DNA of 64,000 nucleotides, taken from positions 276,805-340,804 of the forward strand of contig CAWFCV010000035.1 in the NCBI GenBank assembly GCA_963814435.1, in the 5' to 3' direction. The position numbers and the translations under genes are program-made. The notes beneath the pieces are model-generated. The model saw only the letters and a program-made list of their open reading frames with translations, had not been told where the DNA came from and made no database searches. Source of the stretch: JAEUPI01 sp963814435. GTDB taxonomy: Bacteria; Pseudomonadota; Gammaproteobacteria; Burkholderiales; Burkholderiaceae_C. Of the stretch, positions 47,975-56,915 are shown piece by piece. How positions within the stretch are numbered: position 1 is the stretch's first letter; each line of letters starts with the position of its first letter.

Positions 47975-49279
47975 CTACTTCGGTGCCGAGTAGGCTTCGA
48001 GCAGCAGATTGCGTTCCGGCATGTCCTGGACGATGAGGCGCCCCAACGAGGTGTCGGCCTGCAGTCGTCCCGGTGTCTGCGGTGGCGGCAGCGAGTGGAA
48101 GCGCGACAGCTGGGCCACGCGTTCCTGGAAGATCGGCGCCGGCGCGGGCCCGGCCGGTCGATCCCAGACGTAGGTGATCGACTGCAGCATCCCGTTGGCG
48201 TCGAAGTCGTACAACGTCGCCTTGACGCGCGGGTCGTCGCAGGCGCTGCCGCGCAGGTCGATGCGCAGGTTGTTCGTGTTCGGCACCTTGCCTTCGATCG
48301 CCATTTCCTTGAAGCGCACGTCGGACATCGCCCGCACCTGATTGACGCCGACGACACCGAGCTGGTCGAGCAGCGTGTTGCGGCAGACCTCGGGCGACGG
48401 GCGCGAAAGCGTGGACCGCGGCGGCGCAGGCGCAACGGCGGCCAATTGCGGCATCTGCCCTGCTGCTGGCGGCACCGATGAGTTCGCGGCCGATGTGCGC
48501 GCATTGCCCGGCGCAGTCGTGGCATTCGTCGCGGCCCGGGTCTCAGGCGCACCGACCCGCACCAGTGCGCAGCCGCCGATCTTTGACACGATGCGATCCG
48601 GGCCTACGATTTCGAAGAACATCGGGTTCGCGCGGCTATCGCCGGGTATGGCCACAATGATTTGTTTTTTTCGACTGCGGTAGGCGACGGGTCCACCTGC
48701 GATGCCGGCGGCCCCACCGCTCGAGAATGTTGTAGGCGTAAAGGTCATGCCGCGCCCGAATGACATGTCGCAGGCCAACTGTCCGGATTCGATACTCTTC
48801 ATGTATCCCATCAGCTCGCCCATCCCAGGGGTAGCGCCCTTCCCAGTGAGGCCAAACTCGAGGACCTTGCTTTGCTGGCCACCGCCTTCCAGGCGCCAGC
48901 TGCCCAGCAGCACGTTGCGTTCGACCGGCAGCGGCGGCTCGCGCAGCATCGTCTGTCCTAGCGCCCTGAGATCGGTACCGCCGGCTCCAGTGCCCGCGCT
49001 GTTGCCGCCCGGCGCAGCTTGCGCCTGCCGCTTGCGATGATCGTCTATGTTTTTCGTCGTTTCGTCGTACGACTGCTGCTGCCGCTTGCTCGCGTCTTCT
49101 GCTGACTTTTGCTGCCGTTGCATCTCCTCCTGCGCCCGGCGCTGCTGCTCCTGGCGTTGTTCGTCCTGCTGGCGGTCGTATTCGCGCCGGCGATCCTGTT
49201 CAGGTGTCTGCGCCATCGCGCACGGCACCAGCAGTGCAACCAACAGCCATCGGACACACCGTCGGGCGTTTGCATTCAT
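47975..49279 (-). CDS. exported protein with G-x-W/LVRV domain, full-length array member
   Basis: 434 residues, intact. Signal peptide (1-23, ending AMA), a Gln/Arg-rich predicted coiled coil (about 25-85), then the array domain from LLGSWRLEGG (about 125) through CDMSFGRGMTFTPTTF, PVAYRSRKKQIIVAIP to IGGCALVRVG (about 245). A Pro/Ala/Thr-rich linker leads to a C-terminal part with KATLYDFDANGMLQSITYVWD and RLIVQDMPERNLLLE. Periplasmic or secreted. Function unknown. Confidence 0.75.
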   Translation of the reverse strand: MNANARRCVRWLLVALLVPCAMAQTPEQDRRREYDRQQDEQRQEQQRRAQEEMQRQQKSAEDASKRQQQSYDETTKNIDDHRKRQAQAAPGGNSAGTGAGGTDLRALGQTMLREPPLPVERNVLLGSWRLEGGGQQSKVLEFGLTGKGATPGMGELMGYMKSIESGQLACDMSFGRGMTFTPTTFSSGGAAGIAGGPVAYRSRKKQIIVAIPGDSRANPMFFEIVGPDRIVSKIGGCALVRVGAPETRAATNATTAPGNARTSAANSSVPPAAGQMPQLAAVAPAPPRSTLSRPSPEVCRNTLLDQLGVVGVNQVRAMSDVRFKEMAIEGKVPNTNNLRIDLRGSACDDPRVKATLYDFDANGMLQSITYVWDRPAGPAPAPIFQERVAQLSRFHSLPPPQTPGRLQADTSLGRLIVQDMPERNLLLEAYSAPK

Positions 49280-49320
49280 GTTGAGACCTCCAAATCGGCT
49301 GTGGCCGCCCCTGATTTGCG

Positions 49321-50312
49321 TCAGCGCACGAAGACGGGCTTGTCGTTGGCGCCGTAGCGAATGCCGCCGGCTTCACAGCCCTTGACCCGCGCGGCGATGT
49401 CCGCGCGGCGCACCGGCTTGCCCATCTGCAGGCCCGGCAGGTGCATCTCGGTGAGCTTGCAGGTGGCGTCGTCCGCGTTGCCCTGGCATTGGCTCACGTG
49501 CAGCAAGCTGCCGTCGCCGCAGCGAAAGGCCGCCCCGTCGACCACGACACCCACGGCGCCAGCGACCTGCAAGGCCGTCGAGGACTTCGGCGCCGCGCCT
49601 GCCGCCGGGGGTACCGATGAATTTGCGGCTCCAGAGTGCGCGCTGCTTGGCGCAGCCGTCGCGTTCGCCGCGGTATTGGCCGCAGGCGAACCGACCCGCA
49701 CCAGCGTGCAGCCATCTTCCGCCACGATGCGATCCGGGCTCGCCGATGCGAAGACCATCATGACCTGCGGCTGTCGCCGGGTATCGCAGCAATGGCCGGC
49801 TTGCCGCCGAGGACGGCGGAGCGGTACGCGATGGGACCTCCCGCAGAGCCAGCGCTCCCGCGTACCGAATAGGTATAGGTTGACGGCGTAAAGCTCACGT
49901 CTCCACTGTAGGAAGCAGCGCAGGCGATCTCTTTGAGACCCGCAATGGAGAGCGCACCTATCAACTCTCTGGCGGCCCTTTCGCGACTGGACCACCCTTG
50001 GCCGGGCCCGCCCACAGTGGATCGCTCGCCGGCGTCGAGGCGCCAGCTGCCCAGCAGCGCGTTGCGCTCAGCCGGAAGCCGCGGCGCCTTGAGCAGAGCG
50101 CGCCGTCGCTCCTGCTCGGCTTTCTCCCTCTTCTGCGGTCTAAGCTTCGCTGCCTCTTCGTAGGCCGCGTCATTGTCACTTTTTTGCCTCCGGGCAGAAT
50201 CGCACGCGGCCGTGCCTGAGCACGTCTGTGGGTCGACGTATTGCGCTGCAGCCGGTGCGGCCACGACCAGCAGCGTCAGCGCGGCTGCACACGACATGAG
50301 GCGACTCATCAT
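49321..50312 (-). CDS. exported G-x-W domain protein with Cys-rich C-terminal module, one frameshift
   Basis: About 330 residues when joined. The signal peptide MMSRLMSCAAALTLLVVAAP is almost identical to that of the gene at 52203. It carries the array domain from LLGSWRLDAGE to DGCTLVRVG, a linker and the module FRCGDGSLLHVSQCQGNA through VKGCEAGGIRYGANDKP. The frame changes near 49775 (after IPGDSR); here one base is missing or two are extra, unlike most breaks in the window. Function unknown. Confidence 0.68.
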
Positions 50313-50336
50313 CGGTGTTCCCCTTCCACTTTCGCG

Positions 50337-50666
50337 TTAGCGCACGAAGACGGGCTTGTCATCGGCGGTGTAGCGAATGCCGCCGGCTTCACAACCTCTG
50401 ACCCGGGCGTCGATGTCCGCGCGGCGCATCAACTTGCCCACCCGCAGGCCCGGCAGGTGCAATTCGGTGAGTTTGCAGGTGGCGTCGCCCGCGTTGCCCT
50501 GGCATAGGCTCACGTGCAGCAGGCTGCCGTCGCCGCACCGAAAGGTCGCCCCGTCGTCCACGACGCCAGCGACCTGCAAGGCCGTCGAAGACTTCGGCAT
50601 CGCGCCCGCTGCTGGCGGCGCCGATGAACTGGCGACCCCCGTGCGCGCGTTGCCAGGTGCGGTCGC
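50337..50666 (-). pseudogene. 3' fragment of an array gene (linker plus Cys-rich module)
   Basis: Encodes ATAPGNARTGVASSSAPPAA then FRCGDGSLLHVSLCQGNAGD through VRGCEAGGIRYTADDKPVFV and stop. The signal peptide and G-x-W domain are missing. In their place, at about 50667, the sequence switches to a fructose-bisphosphate aldolase N-terminus. The frame through the junction does not match that of the aldolase, so no fusion protein is read as it stands. Confidence 0.75.
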
Positions 50667-51090
50667 CGCCTTCGACGGTGACGCCGGTGGCATGCGCCAT
50701 GTCGACCACCTTGCGCGTGACCTCGACGTTGTAGTCGTAGCTGGCAATCGTCTTGCCGTCGGCCTCCAGGCTGCCATCCATCATCACCGACGAGAAGCCC
50801 AGGCCGATCGCGCCGCGGCAGATTTCGGGGCTCTGGCCATGGTCCTGGTGCATCACCAGAGGCACGTTGGGGAACTGCTCGATCGCGGCCAGGATCAGGT
50901 GCTTGATGAAGGCCTCGCCGGCGTACTTGCGCGCCCCGGCGCTGGCCTGCAGGATGACGGGCGCGCCGACTTCGGCCGCGGCCTGCATCACCGCCTGCAC
51001 CTGCTCGAGGTTGTCGACGTTGTAGGCCGGGATGCCGTAGGTGTGCTCGGCGGCGTGGTCGAGCAACTGGCGCATGGAAACGAGTGGCAT
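50667..51090 (-). pseudogene. truncated second fructose-bisphosphate aldolase gene
   Basis: From MPLVSMRQLLDHAAEHTYGI to about VDMAHATGVTVEG, some 140 residues clearly homologous to the intact fba at 46331-47395 but diverged (AYNVDN versus AFNVNN; IEQFPN versus TEAYPN). It stops at the VEG that precedes the catalytic ELGCLGS, so it cannot be an active enzyme. It is flanked on both sides by pieces of array genes. Confidence 0.88.
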
Positions 51091-51176
51091 GTCGGAGTCC
51101 TTGGCCGGCTGGAACCAGGTGATCGACTGCAGCATCTCGTTGGCGTCGAAGTCGTACAGCGTCGCCTTGGGCGTCT
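51091..51176 (-). pseudogene. fragment of an array gene C-terminus upstream of the aldolase fragment
   Basis: Encodes KATLYDFDANEMLQSITW, nearly the same as KATLYDFDANGMLQSITYVW in the 434-residue protein at 47975-49279, and then runs in frame into the aldolase start (FQPAKDSD then MPLVSM). It shows that the aldolase piece is embedded in array sequence. Confidence 0.7.
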
Positions 51177-51177
51177 G

Positions 51178-52203
51178 CTATGGCGGGGCTGATTTCGGCA
51201 GCACCAGACTGACCGTGCCGTTCATGAACTGCAGCGGGAGGATCTTGCATGCGGTGACACGTGACAGGACTTCCGAACGTATCTCGGTCGTCACCACTTG
51301 AAAGTGAAACTCACTTCGCGGCGGCAGATGCATGTTCACCACGCCACATGTCGAATCCGATGCCTCGTCATAGCAGCTCTTCACGTAAAGCTGCCGCCCA
51401 TCGGGACAGAGATAGCCGCCTGCGTCAGGTCCAACCGCCAGCTTCGCGTTCGTCGCATTCGCCGCGGCGGCCACTTGCGGCGCCATGCCTGCTGCCGGCG
51501 ACGCCGATGGGCTTGGCGCCGCCGTTCGCGGATAGCCCGGCGCAGTCGTCGCATTCGCCGCGGCATTCGCCGCAGGCGCAGCGACCCGCACCAGTACGCA
51601 GCCCTTGTCGTCCACAATGGAATTCGGGCTGGCGATTTCGAAGGCCATCGCGGAGTCGTAGTCGGTTATGGCAACAGTGACCTCCTTGGCGCCGCCGCGC
51701 CCGCTGCGGTACGCGATGGGCGCTCCTTCCACCGAGCGTCCGCCGGCCTTACGCCACGAAAAGGTTGATGGCATAAAGGTAATGCCGCCTCCCCAATCCA
51801 CCTGGCACACAAATTTATCGAAACTCGAGAGCGCCGCGAGCGACTCGGCGAGGCTACTGCGATTACTGGTCAGCACGTCGACCGCACCCGCCTTGGACCG
51901 CTGGTCGTCGCGCAGTCGCCAGCTGCCCAGCAGCCCGTTGCGTTCAGCCGGAAGCGGAGGCGTCTTGCGCAGGGCTTGCGCTGCCCGCATCCGCGCGGCC
52001 GTCAGGCCTGCCTCGTGCTTGGCGTCCTGCCCGGCCTTGGAAGCCTTGATGCCGTCGAGCTGCCCACGCTCTTCCGAGGAGAGGTTGCCGCTGTGTTCGC
52101 GGTTGAGGATGTCACGATCACGAATGCTGGTCTGGGCTGCAGCCGGTGCGGCCACGGCCAGCAGCGTCAGCGCGGCTGCACACGACATGAGGCGATTCAT
52201 CAT
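51178..52203 (-). CDS. exported G-x-W domain protein with diverged Cys module
   Basis: 341 residues, intact. ATG at 52203 with GGAAGGA upstream. Signal peptide MMNRLMSCAAALTLLAVAAP; charged helical region; array domain from LLGSWRLRDDQ through CQVDWGGGITFMPSTFSW, PIAYRSGRGG to KGCVLVRVA. The C-terminal module YLCPDGRQLYVKSCYDEASD with TCGVVNMHLPP is a diverged form of the Cys module in the neighbours and continues to a hydrophobic tail. Function unknown. Confidence 0.75.
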   Translation of the reverse strand: MMNRLMSCAAALTLLAVAAPAAAQTSIRDRDILNREHSGNLSSEERGQLDGIKASKAGQDAKHEAGLTAARMRAAQALRKTPPLPAERNGLLGSWRLRDDQRSKAGAVDVLTSNRSSLAESLAALSSFDKFVCQVDWGGGITFMPSTFSWRKAGGRSVEGAPIAYRSGRGGAKEVTVAITDYDSAMAFEIASPNSIVDDKGCVLVRVAAPAANAAANATTAPGYPRTAAPSPSASPAAGMAPQVAAAANATNAKLAVGPDAGGYLCPDGRQLYVKSCYDEASDSTCGVVNMHLPPRSEFHFQVVTTEIRSEVLSRVTACKILPLQFMNGTVSLVLPKSAPP

Positions 52204-52222
52204 GGGTGTTCCTTCCGATTTG

Positions 52223-53302
52223 TCAGCGCACGAAGACGGGCTTGTCGTTGGCGCCGTAGCGGATGCCGCCGGCTTCACAGCCCTTGACCCGCGCGGCGAT
52301 GTCCGCGCGGCGCGCGGCTTGCCCATTTGAAGGCCCGGGCAAGTGCAATTCGGTGAGCGCGCAGGTGGCGTCGTCCGCGTTGCCCTGGCAGTGGCTCACA
52401 TGGAGCAGGCTGCCGTCGCCGCAGCGAAACGCCGCGCCGTCGACCACGGCGCCAGCGGCCTGCAGGCGTCGAGGACTTCAGCGCCGCGCGGTCGCCGGCG
52501 GCGCGACGACGCCCGACGTCAGTGGCGCGCGTCGGCCAGACCGCTTTGTGCCGTTGTGGCGGTGCCAGCCACACGCACCAGGGCGCAGCCCGCGATGTTG
52601 ACGACCACCACGCGATTCGGAGGGGCGAGGTCGAAGCCCATCAGCTCGACTCCCCGGCCGGCAGCGCAAACACCCGCTTGCCGTCGGCGCGGTAGGCGAT
52701 CGGGCCGAGCGAGTCATCGCCATGCCCATCGATGCTGGCCCAGACTTCGGCTTTGAACTCGATGACGCCATCACCGAACGTGAACTGGCAGCGGCACCGC
52801 CGGGGTTGGCCAGCATGCCCATCAACTGCCCCAGTTCGTCCTTCCGCTGGGGCTTGCCGTCACTTTCGACGCGCCAGCGCCCGAGCAGCGGATTGCGCTC
52901 GTCGGGCAACGGCGGCATGCCCAGCAGCTTGGCGCGCAAGGCCTTGAGGGCAGCACTGTTCTGGGCGTTGCCACCCGCTGACGTCGCCGGTGGCGCGCCG
53001 CCACCGGGGCTCCATCCCGTTGGGAGAGCCTAGCCCTTCTTTTCGCGGTCGGATTGCTCTTGCGAACGTCGCTGCTGGTCCGCCTGCTGCTGCGCGGCGG
53101 TTTGCCTCGGCCGCCTCCTGCGCGCGCCAGTACTCACGCTGCGCCTGTTCCTGCGCGCGCGAACTCGCGTTGTCGCGCGCCGCCTGCTCCATGTTCTGCC
53201 GGGCCCGTTCAACATCGACCTGCGCATTCGCCACGCCCAGCCCAAAGGCCATGCCGGCAAACAGCCCGCCGATCCGAAAGCGCAGTCGATGGTTCCTGTC
53301 CA
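52223..53302 (-). CDS. exported G-x-W domain protein with Cys module, several frameshifts
   Basis: Starts MDRNHRLRFRIGGLFAG (signal peptide), then a Gln/Ala-rich coiled coil (ERARQNMEQAARDNAS). It then needs frame changes to read LLGRWRVESDGKPQ, CQFTFGDGVIEFKAEVW, PIAYRADGKRVFALP and IAGCALVRVAG, the complete array domain, and finally FRCGDGSLLHVSHCQ to KPVFVR. At least four breaks occur, more than elsewhere, so this copy may be genuinely decayed. The last 230 bases are almost identical in DNA to those at 49321. Confidence 0.6.
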
Positions 53303-53337
53303 TAGCCACCTCCATCACGTTCGTTACCTGTCTCCGA

Positions 53338-53769
53338 TCACAACGGCCCGCGCGCCGGCTGCAGGCAAGGCAGTTGGAACCATGCAGCGTACACCGGCAC
53401 CGAGCGCGGCGCATAGGCATTGGGCTGCTGCGTCGGCACCGGCCAGGTCGGCGTCTTGCCCAGGCAGCCGCAGGTGGCGCGGACCTTGAACGGCGGGCCG
53501 GTCCACTCGATCTGGCCGCCGTTGGCCCCCTTGAGCGAGCCGCCGTCGGGCACGCCCTGGTACTTGCACATCGAGCTGATGACGTACTTGGTGTAGGGCT
53601 TGCCGTCGGGCGCGATGGCCGGGTTCCACTCCAGGACGAAGGAGCCGGTGACCGCGTCGACCGCTCGGGCCTCGCTGGTGCGAACGCTCGTCGGCGGCGG
53701 CGTGGCGGCCGACCAGGCACTGCTGCAGCAGGCGGCCATTGCGAGCAAGGTGAAAGCGACGGGTTTCAT
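53338..53769 (-). CDS. exported protein of unknown function
   Basis: 143 residues with a signal peptide (MKPVAFTLLAMAACCSSAWS) and AAGGAG upstream. The mature part includes TGSFVLEWNPAIAPDGKPYTK and four cysteines (MCKY, CGCLG, LPCLQ), suggesting disulfides in the periplasm. The motif TGSFVLEWNP resembles GTWQFNANWEP in the gene at 54198-54521, so the two may be distant paralogues. Confidence 0.68.
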   Translation of the reverse strand: MKPVAFTLLAMAACCSSAWSAATPPPTSVRTSEARAVDAVTGSFVLEWNPAIAPDGKPYTKYVISSMCKYQGVPDGGSLKGANGGQIEWTGPPFKVRATCGCLGKTPTWPVPTQQPNAYAPRSVPVYAAWFQLPCLQPARGPL

Positions 53770-53793
53770 GCGGGGCTCCTTCCGGGGTCGGAT

Positions 53794-53930
53794 CACAATT
53801 TCGGCGGCGCGGCGTTCTTGGCCGCCTTCGCCGTCTCCTGCTCGCGCCGCTGCTGGTCGGCTTGCGCCAGCGCCTGCTCTGTGCCTGTCACGAGTTGGTA
53901 GCCACCGGCCTGATCGACCACGCCGACCGT
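53794..53930 (-). pseudogene. 3' remnant of a copy of the gene at 55888-56857
   Basis: Encodes VGVVDQAGGYQLVTGTEQAL and the tail ADQQRREQETAKAAKNAAPP, the same as the last 45 or so residues of the protein at 55888-56857 apart from one V/I change. Nothing before this point matches. Upstream, to about 54010, DAFCRCAAREAKATLFADA is a scrap of the small lipoprotein family found at 55428 and 56916. The remaining bases to 54197 show nothing clear. Confidence 0.8.
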
Positions 53931-54197
53931 GCGGAGCTTGTCGAGCGGCGTATTGCGTCAGCGAAGAGAGTCGCCTTCGCTTCCCTCGCCGCACATCTGC
54001 AGAACGCATCCTCCCTGTGGAAACGTCTGGCCTCATTTGGAGCTTCAATTGCAATTCGCAGGCTTGCGTCCAGCCACGGTTCGCACCGCAGAGCTGGCGA
54101 GCGGCGGTGGGGTTCCCTGGACGGCCACGTAAAGCGCCACTTGCCGTAATAGGACAGGTCACGAGGATGCTGCATTTAGTGGCGCCGCCGCAGTTGA

Positions 54198-54521
54198 CTA
54201 CTTGAGATCGCCGCCGTTGGGGAGCCTGCACGGCCCTGAGCCCTTCACTGAGCCGGCCGCAATCTTGATTGTCACTTGGTAGTCCGGCCAAGGCTTGCCC
54301 GTCTTGGGATTGATGAGGAATGGCCGTTTCCTCGTCATCGGATCCGGAGCCTTCGTCGCATCGAACAGAGGCTCCCAGTTCGCGTTGAACTGCCATGTCC
54401 CCTTAAGGTTGAGCATGTCAGGTCAGCTGGGCGGCAGCGGTGTGATTTGGTGCTGTAGCGCATAGGCTGGGCTTGACACGGCAACGGCCACGAAACTTAC
54501 GACCGCCAATTTCTTTTTCAT
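54198..54521 (-). CDS. exported protein of unknown function, interrupted by an in-frame TGA
   Basis: MKKKLAVVSFVAVAVSSPAY is a signal peptide. After QHQITPLPPS comes TGA (54423-54425), and the same frame continues PDMLNLKGTWQFNANWEPLF to a stop at 54198, about 107 codons in all. TGG (Trp) to TGA would explain it by one base change. The second part starts with an ATG at 54416 but then has no signal peptide. Real nonsense mutation or sequence error; no selenocysteine element is visible. Confidence 0.6.
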
Positions 54522-54544
54522 GTCAGTTTTCCTTTCTGATCCGG

Positions 54545-55415
54545 CTACTTCGGTTGCGACCGGAACTGCTTCTTCCACAGCTTTTCGAGTTCGGCCGCGA
54601 CGGCCGGCGGTGGGTTGCCGATCAAGGTCGACTTGCCGCGCTGATTCACCTTGCCGTACACGACGTCCTGCACGCCCGACCACAACAGCACGACGTTGTT
54701 GTCGTAGCAGTCGTGGTTCTTGCAGGTGTAGAGCATCACGTAGTCGGCATCGGCCACCTTCATTGCCTGGCCCTCCGAACTCGGGCCGTCGAGCTTCGCC
54801 AGCCACGGCTCCTTGGTCAGCGGGCCGAGCGCCTTGTAGTAGAGGGCTTTCGCCTTGCGGGTTGTAGAGCAGCCCGGCCGCACTCAATTCAGTCAGCGCG
54901 TAGCCCTTGAAGGTCTTCTGTGCGTTGCCGCCGCCCTTTGCCGGTGCCGCCATCGCTGCCGGTGCGGCCGCCGCCGGTGCAGCGGCCGTTTGCATGGGCT
55001 TGGCGCTGCCGTCACAACGGCGGAATTTCTGCTGGGTCAGCGGCTTGCCGATCGCCGCGGTGACCTTCTGGTCACCGTCGACCGTCAGGTACGGACCGGC
55101 CTTGTCCTGGTAGACCAGGAAGTACAACTCGCCCCCAGGCGCCTGGCTGGCGAGCGCCATCATGAAATTGGGCGGCGGACTGTTCCCGTAGAACGATGAC
55201 TGCAGTTGCACCTTCGCCCCGGCGACGCGCTTGTCGCCATGCAGGAACACGAGGCTGTCGTCGAACACCGTCGCCTTGGGCGACGCGTTGTTGCCGCAAT
55301 CGACCATGTAGGTGCCGCCGAAATTCTTCATCAGCTTCGGATCGAGTCTTGCCTGGGCAAGAGTCGCGCCGGCAAAGGCGAATGTGAGTACCGCGCAGCA
55401 GATCAAGCGTTTCAT
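54545..55415 (-). CDS. exported two-domain protein with C-terminal Ivy-like lysozyme inhibitor domain, one frameshift
   Basis: About 290 residues when joined. Signal peptide (MKRLICCAVLTFAFAGATLA), a first beta-rich domain (about 25-130) with MVDCGNN and RRCDG cysteines, an Ala-rich linker, and a C-terminal domain with YVMLYTCKNHDCYDNNVVLL. The C-K-x-H-D-C motif is the hallmark loop of Ivy-type inhibitors of vertebrate lysozyme. The frame breaks near 54858; dropping one c joins LLYNP to KAKALYYKALG. Likely periplasmic protection of peptidoglycan. Domain call by motif only. Confidence 0.65.
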
Positions 55416-55427
55416 GTTCCCGTCCTC

Positions 55428-55797
55428 CTAGCGCCCAGGGCCAGCGCACTTCCTGAAGAGTTCGAGCGCGGCACTCATGGCAGCCATCTGATCGGCCTCG
55501 CCCATCTTTGCGATGACGGCCTGCGATTCCTGCTTCCTGCCCTGCATGTTCAGGATCATCGACTGCCGTGCGTCCGCCGACAAGGAGGCCGCGGCTTCCT
55601 TCGCCGCACATTGGCAGCCGGTCTCGTCGTTGAATCCCATTTCCCGGCGCAGCATCTTGTTGGCGCCCATCTCGCCTTCCTTGATGCACAGCTGCCGCGA
55701 ACTCCGCTTCGCTCGGCCCGCGGCTGCAGGCGGCCATAAACGCCGTGAGGGCGATCAAAGCCGCCGAGCCGGCGACCTTCTTGAATGCGTGAGTCAT
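55428..55797 (-). CDS. small lipoprotein, CxCAAKE family, one frameshift
   Basis: About 122 residues when joined. Lipobox FMAAC with the lipidated Cys near residue 24, then GPSEAEF and CIKEGEMGANKMLRREMG. The conserved core is CQCAAKEAAASLSADAR, and it ends ALELFRKCAGPGR. Four cysteines after the lipid Cys suggest two disulfides. The frame breaks near 55693, one extra base. Paralogue of the intact gene at 56916-57272. Function unknown. Confidence 0.7.
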
Positions 55798-55887
55798 ACG
55801 GGCTCCTTCCCAGTTTGGACACAGCGAAGCGACTGGCGGAGTCGCGGGCGGCTTCTCCCTGGGTGTCGAACGGCCCCTAGCACCGCG

Positions 55888-56857
55888 TCACAGCTTCGGC
55901 GGCGCCGCGTTCTTGGCCGCCTTCGCCGTCTCCTGCTCGCGCCGCTGCTGGTCGGCCTGCGCCAGCGCCTGCTCCGTCCCGGTGATGAGCTGGTAGCCGC
56001 CGGCCTGATCGACCACGCCGACCTGCAGCGATACGGCCAGCTCGGGGTTCTCGCGCAGCGGCATCACGATGGCCGTGACGACGGTGCCGCAGTCGGGCGA
56101 CAGGTTCACGCCGCCATTCGGGCTGGCATTGCCGCTGCAGCGGTTGAACAGCGGCGCGCCCTGCGTGACCAGGCGCCCCGCCAGGTCGTAGGACCAGGTG
56201 ATGTAGCGCTGGCCCTGGTTGTTCTGCAGCTTGGTGGGCGGGCCGTACTTCTTCAGCAACGCCTGCTCGATGCTGGCGATGGTGGGGCTGGCGCCGACTT
56301 CGAACCGCTCTTCGCGCGCCACGTTGATGACACGCTCCTGGCCGGGCAGGCCCATGGTGCCGACGTACCACTTGGCCTGGCCCGGCTTCATGTCGTCGCG
56401 GGCCGCGTTGCCGCTGCGCGCAACGATGTCGTCCATGCTTTCGATCTTGGCGCGCTTGGCGGTCCACTCGACGCGCGGCTCGGCGAAGCGGGCGCCGAAG
56501 CCGTGACGCGGCTTCTGGCCATAGGTCTTGATGTTGAAGCCGCGCGTGATGTCGAGCTGCATCACCAGCAGATCGTGGCTGCACAGCACCTGGTTGAGCG
56601 CCTCGTCGTAGCTCATGCCCGGGCGCACGCCGATCACGTCGTCCACCGGCGCGTCGGCGGCCCGCGGGGCGGATTTGTTCTTTGCCGGGCAGCTCACATC
56701 GGCGCGGGCTTCCTTGGCCACCTGTTCGGCCGTCGCGGCGCCCTGGCCGGCGGGCTTGGCCTTCGCAGCCGGCGCGGCCGGGCGCGACTCGTTCGGCTTG
56801 TCGCAGGCGACCAAGGCGAATGCCATCAACTGCAATGACCCAAGGCACGACTCGCAT
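55888..56857 (-). CDS. lipoprotein of unknown function, one frameshift
   Basis: About 322 residues when joined. MRVVPWVIAV then, after a one-base shift near 56827, MAFALVACDKPNESRP, giving a lipobox with Cys near residue 18. Mature part: VSCPAKNKSA, IGVRPGMSYDEALNQVLC, TIASIEQALLKKYGPPTKLQ and NRCSGNASPNGGVNLSPDCG, then a charged tail TEQALAQADQQRREQ. The phrases RPGMSYDEAL and ALLKKYGPP recur in uncharacterised periplasmic proteins. The last 45 codons are duplicated at 53794-53930. Confidence 0.68.
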
Positions 56858-56915
56858 GGACTCACCCCCTTCGCGTGGAAACGGAATTGAAACGCCTGAT
56901 CGTGGCCGCCGCGCG

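Noticed and set aside
50389..51135. A functional aldolase-array fusion protein
   Set aside because: The frame entering the array linker does not match the array frame, and the aldolase part lacks its catalytic half.
54423..54425. Selenocysteine codon
   Set aside because: No SECIS-like hairpin right after the TGA, the protein is not a known selenoprotein type, and the context (PPS-x-PDM) is not redox-active.
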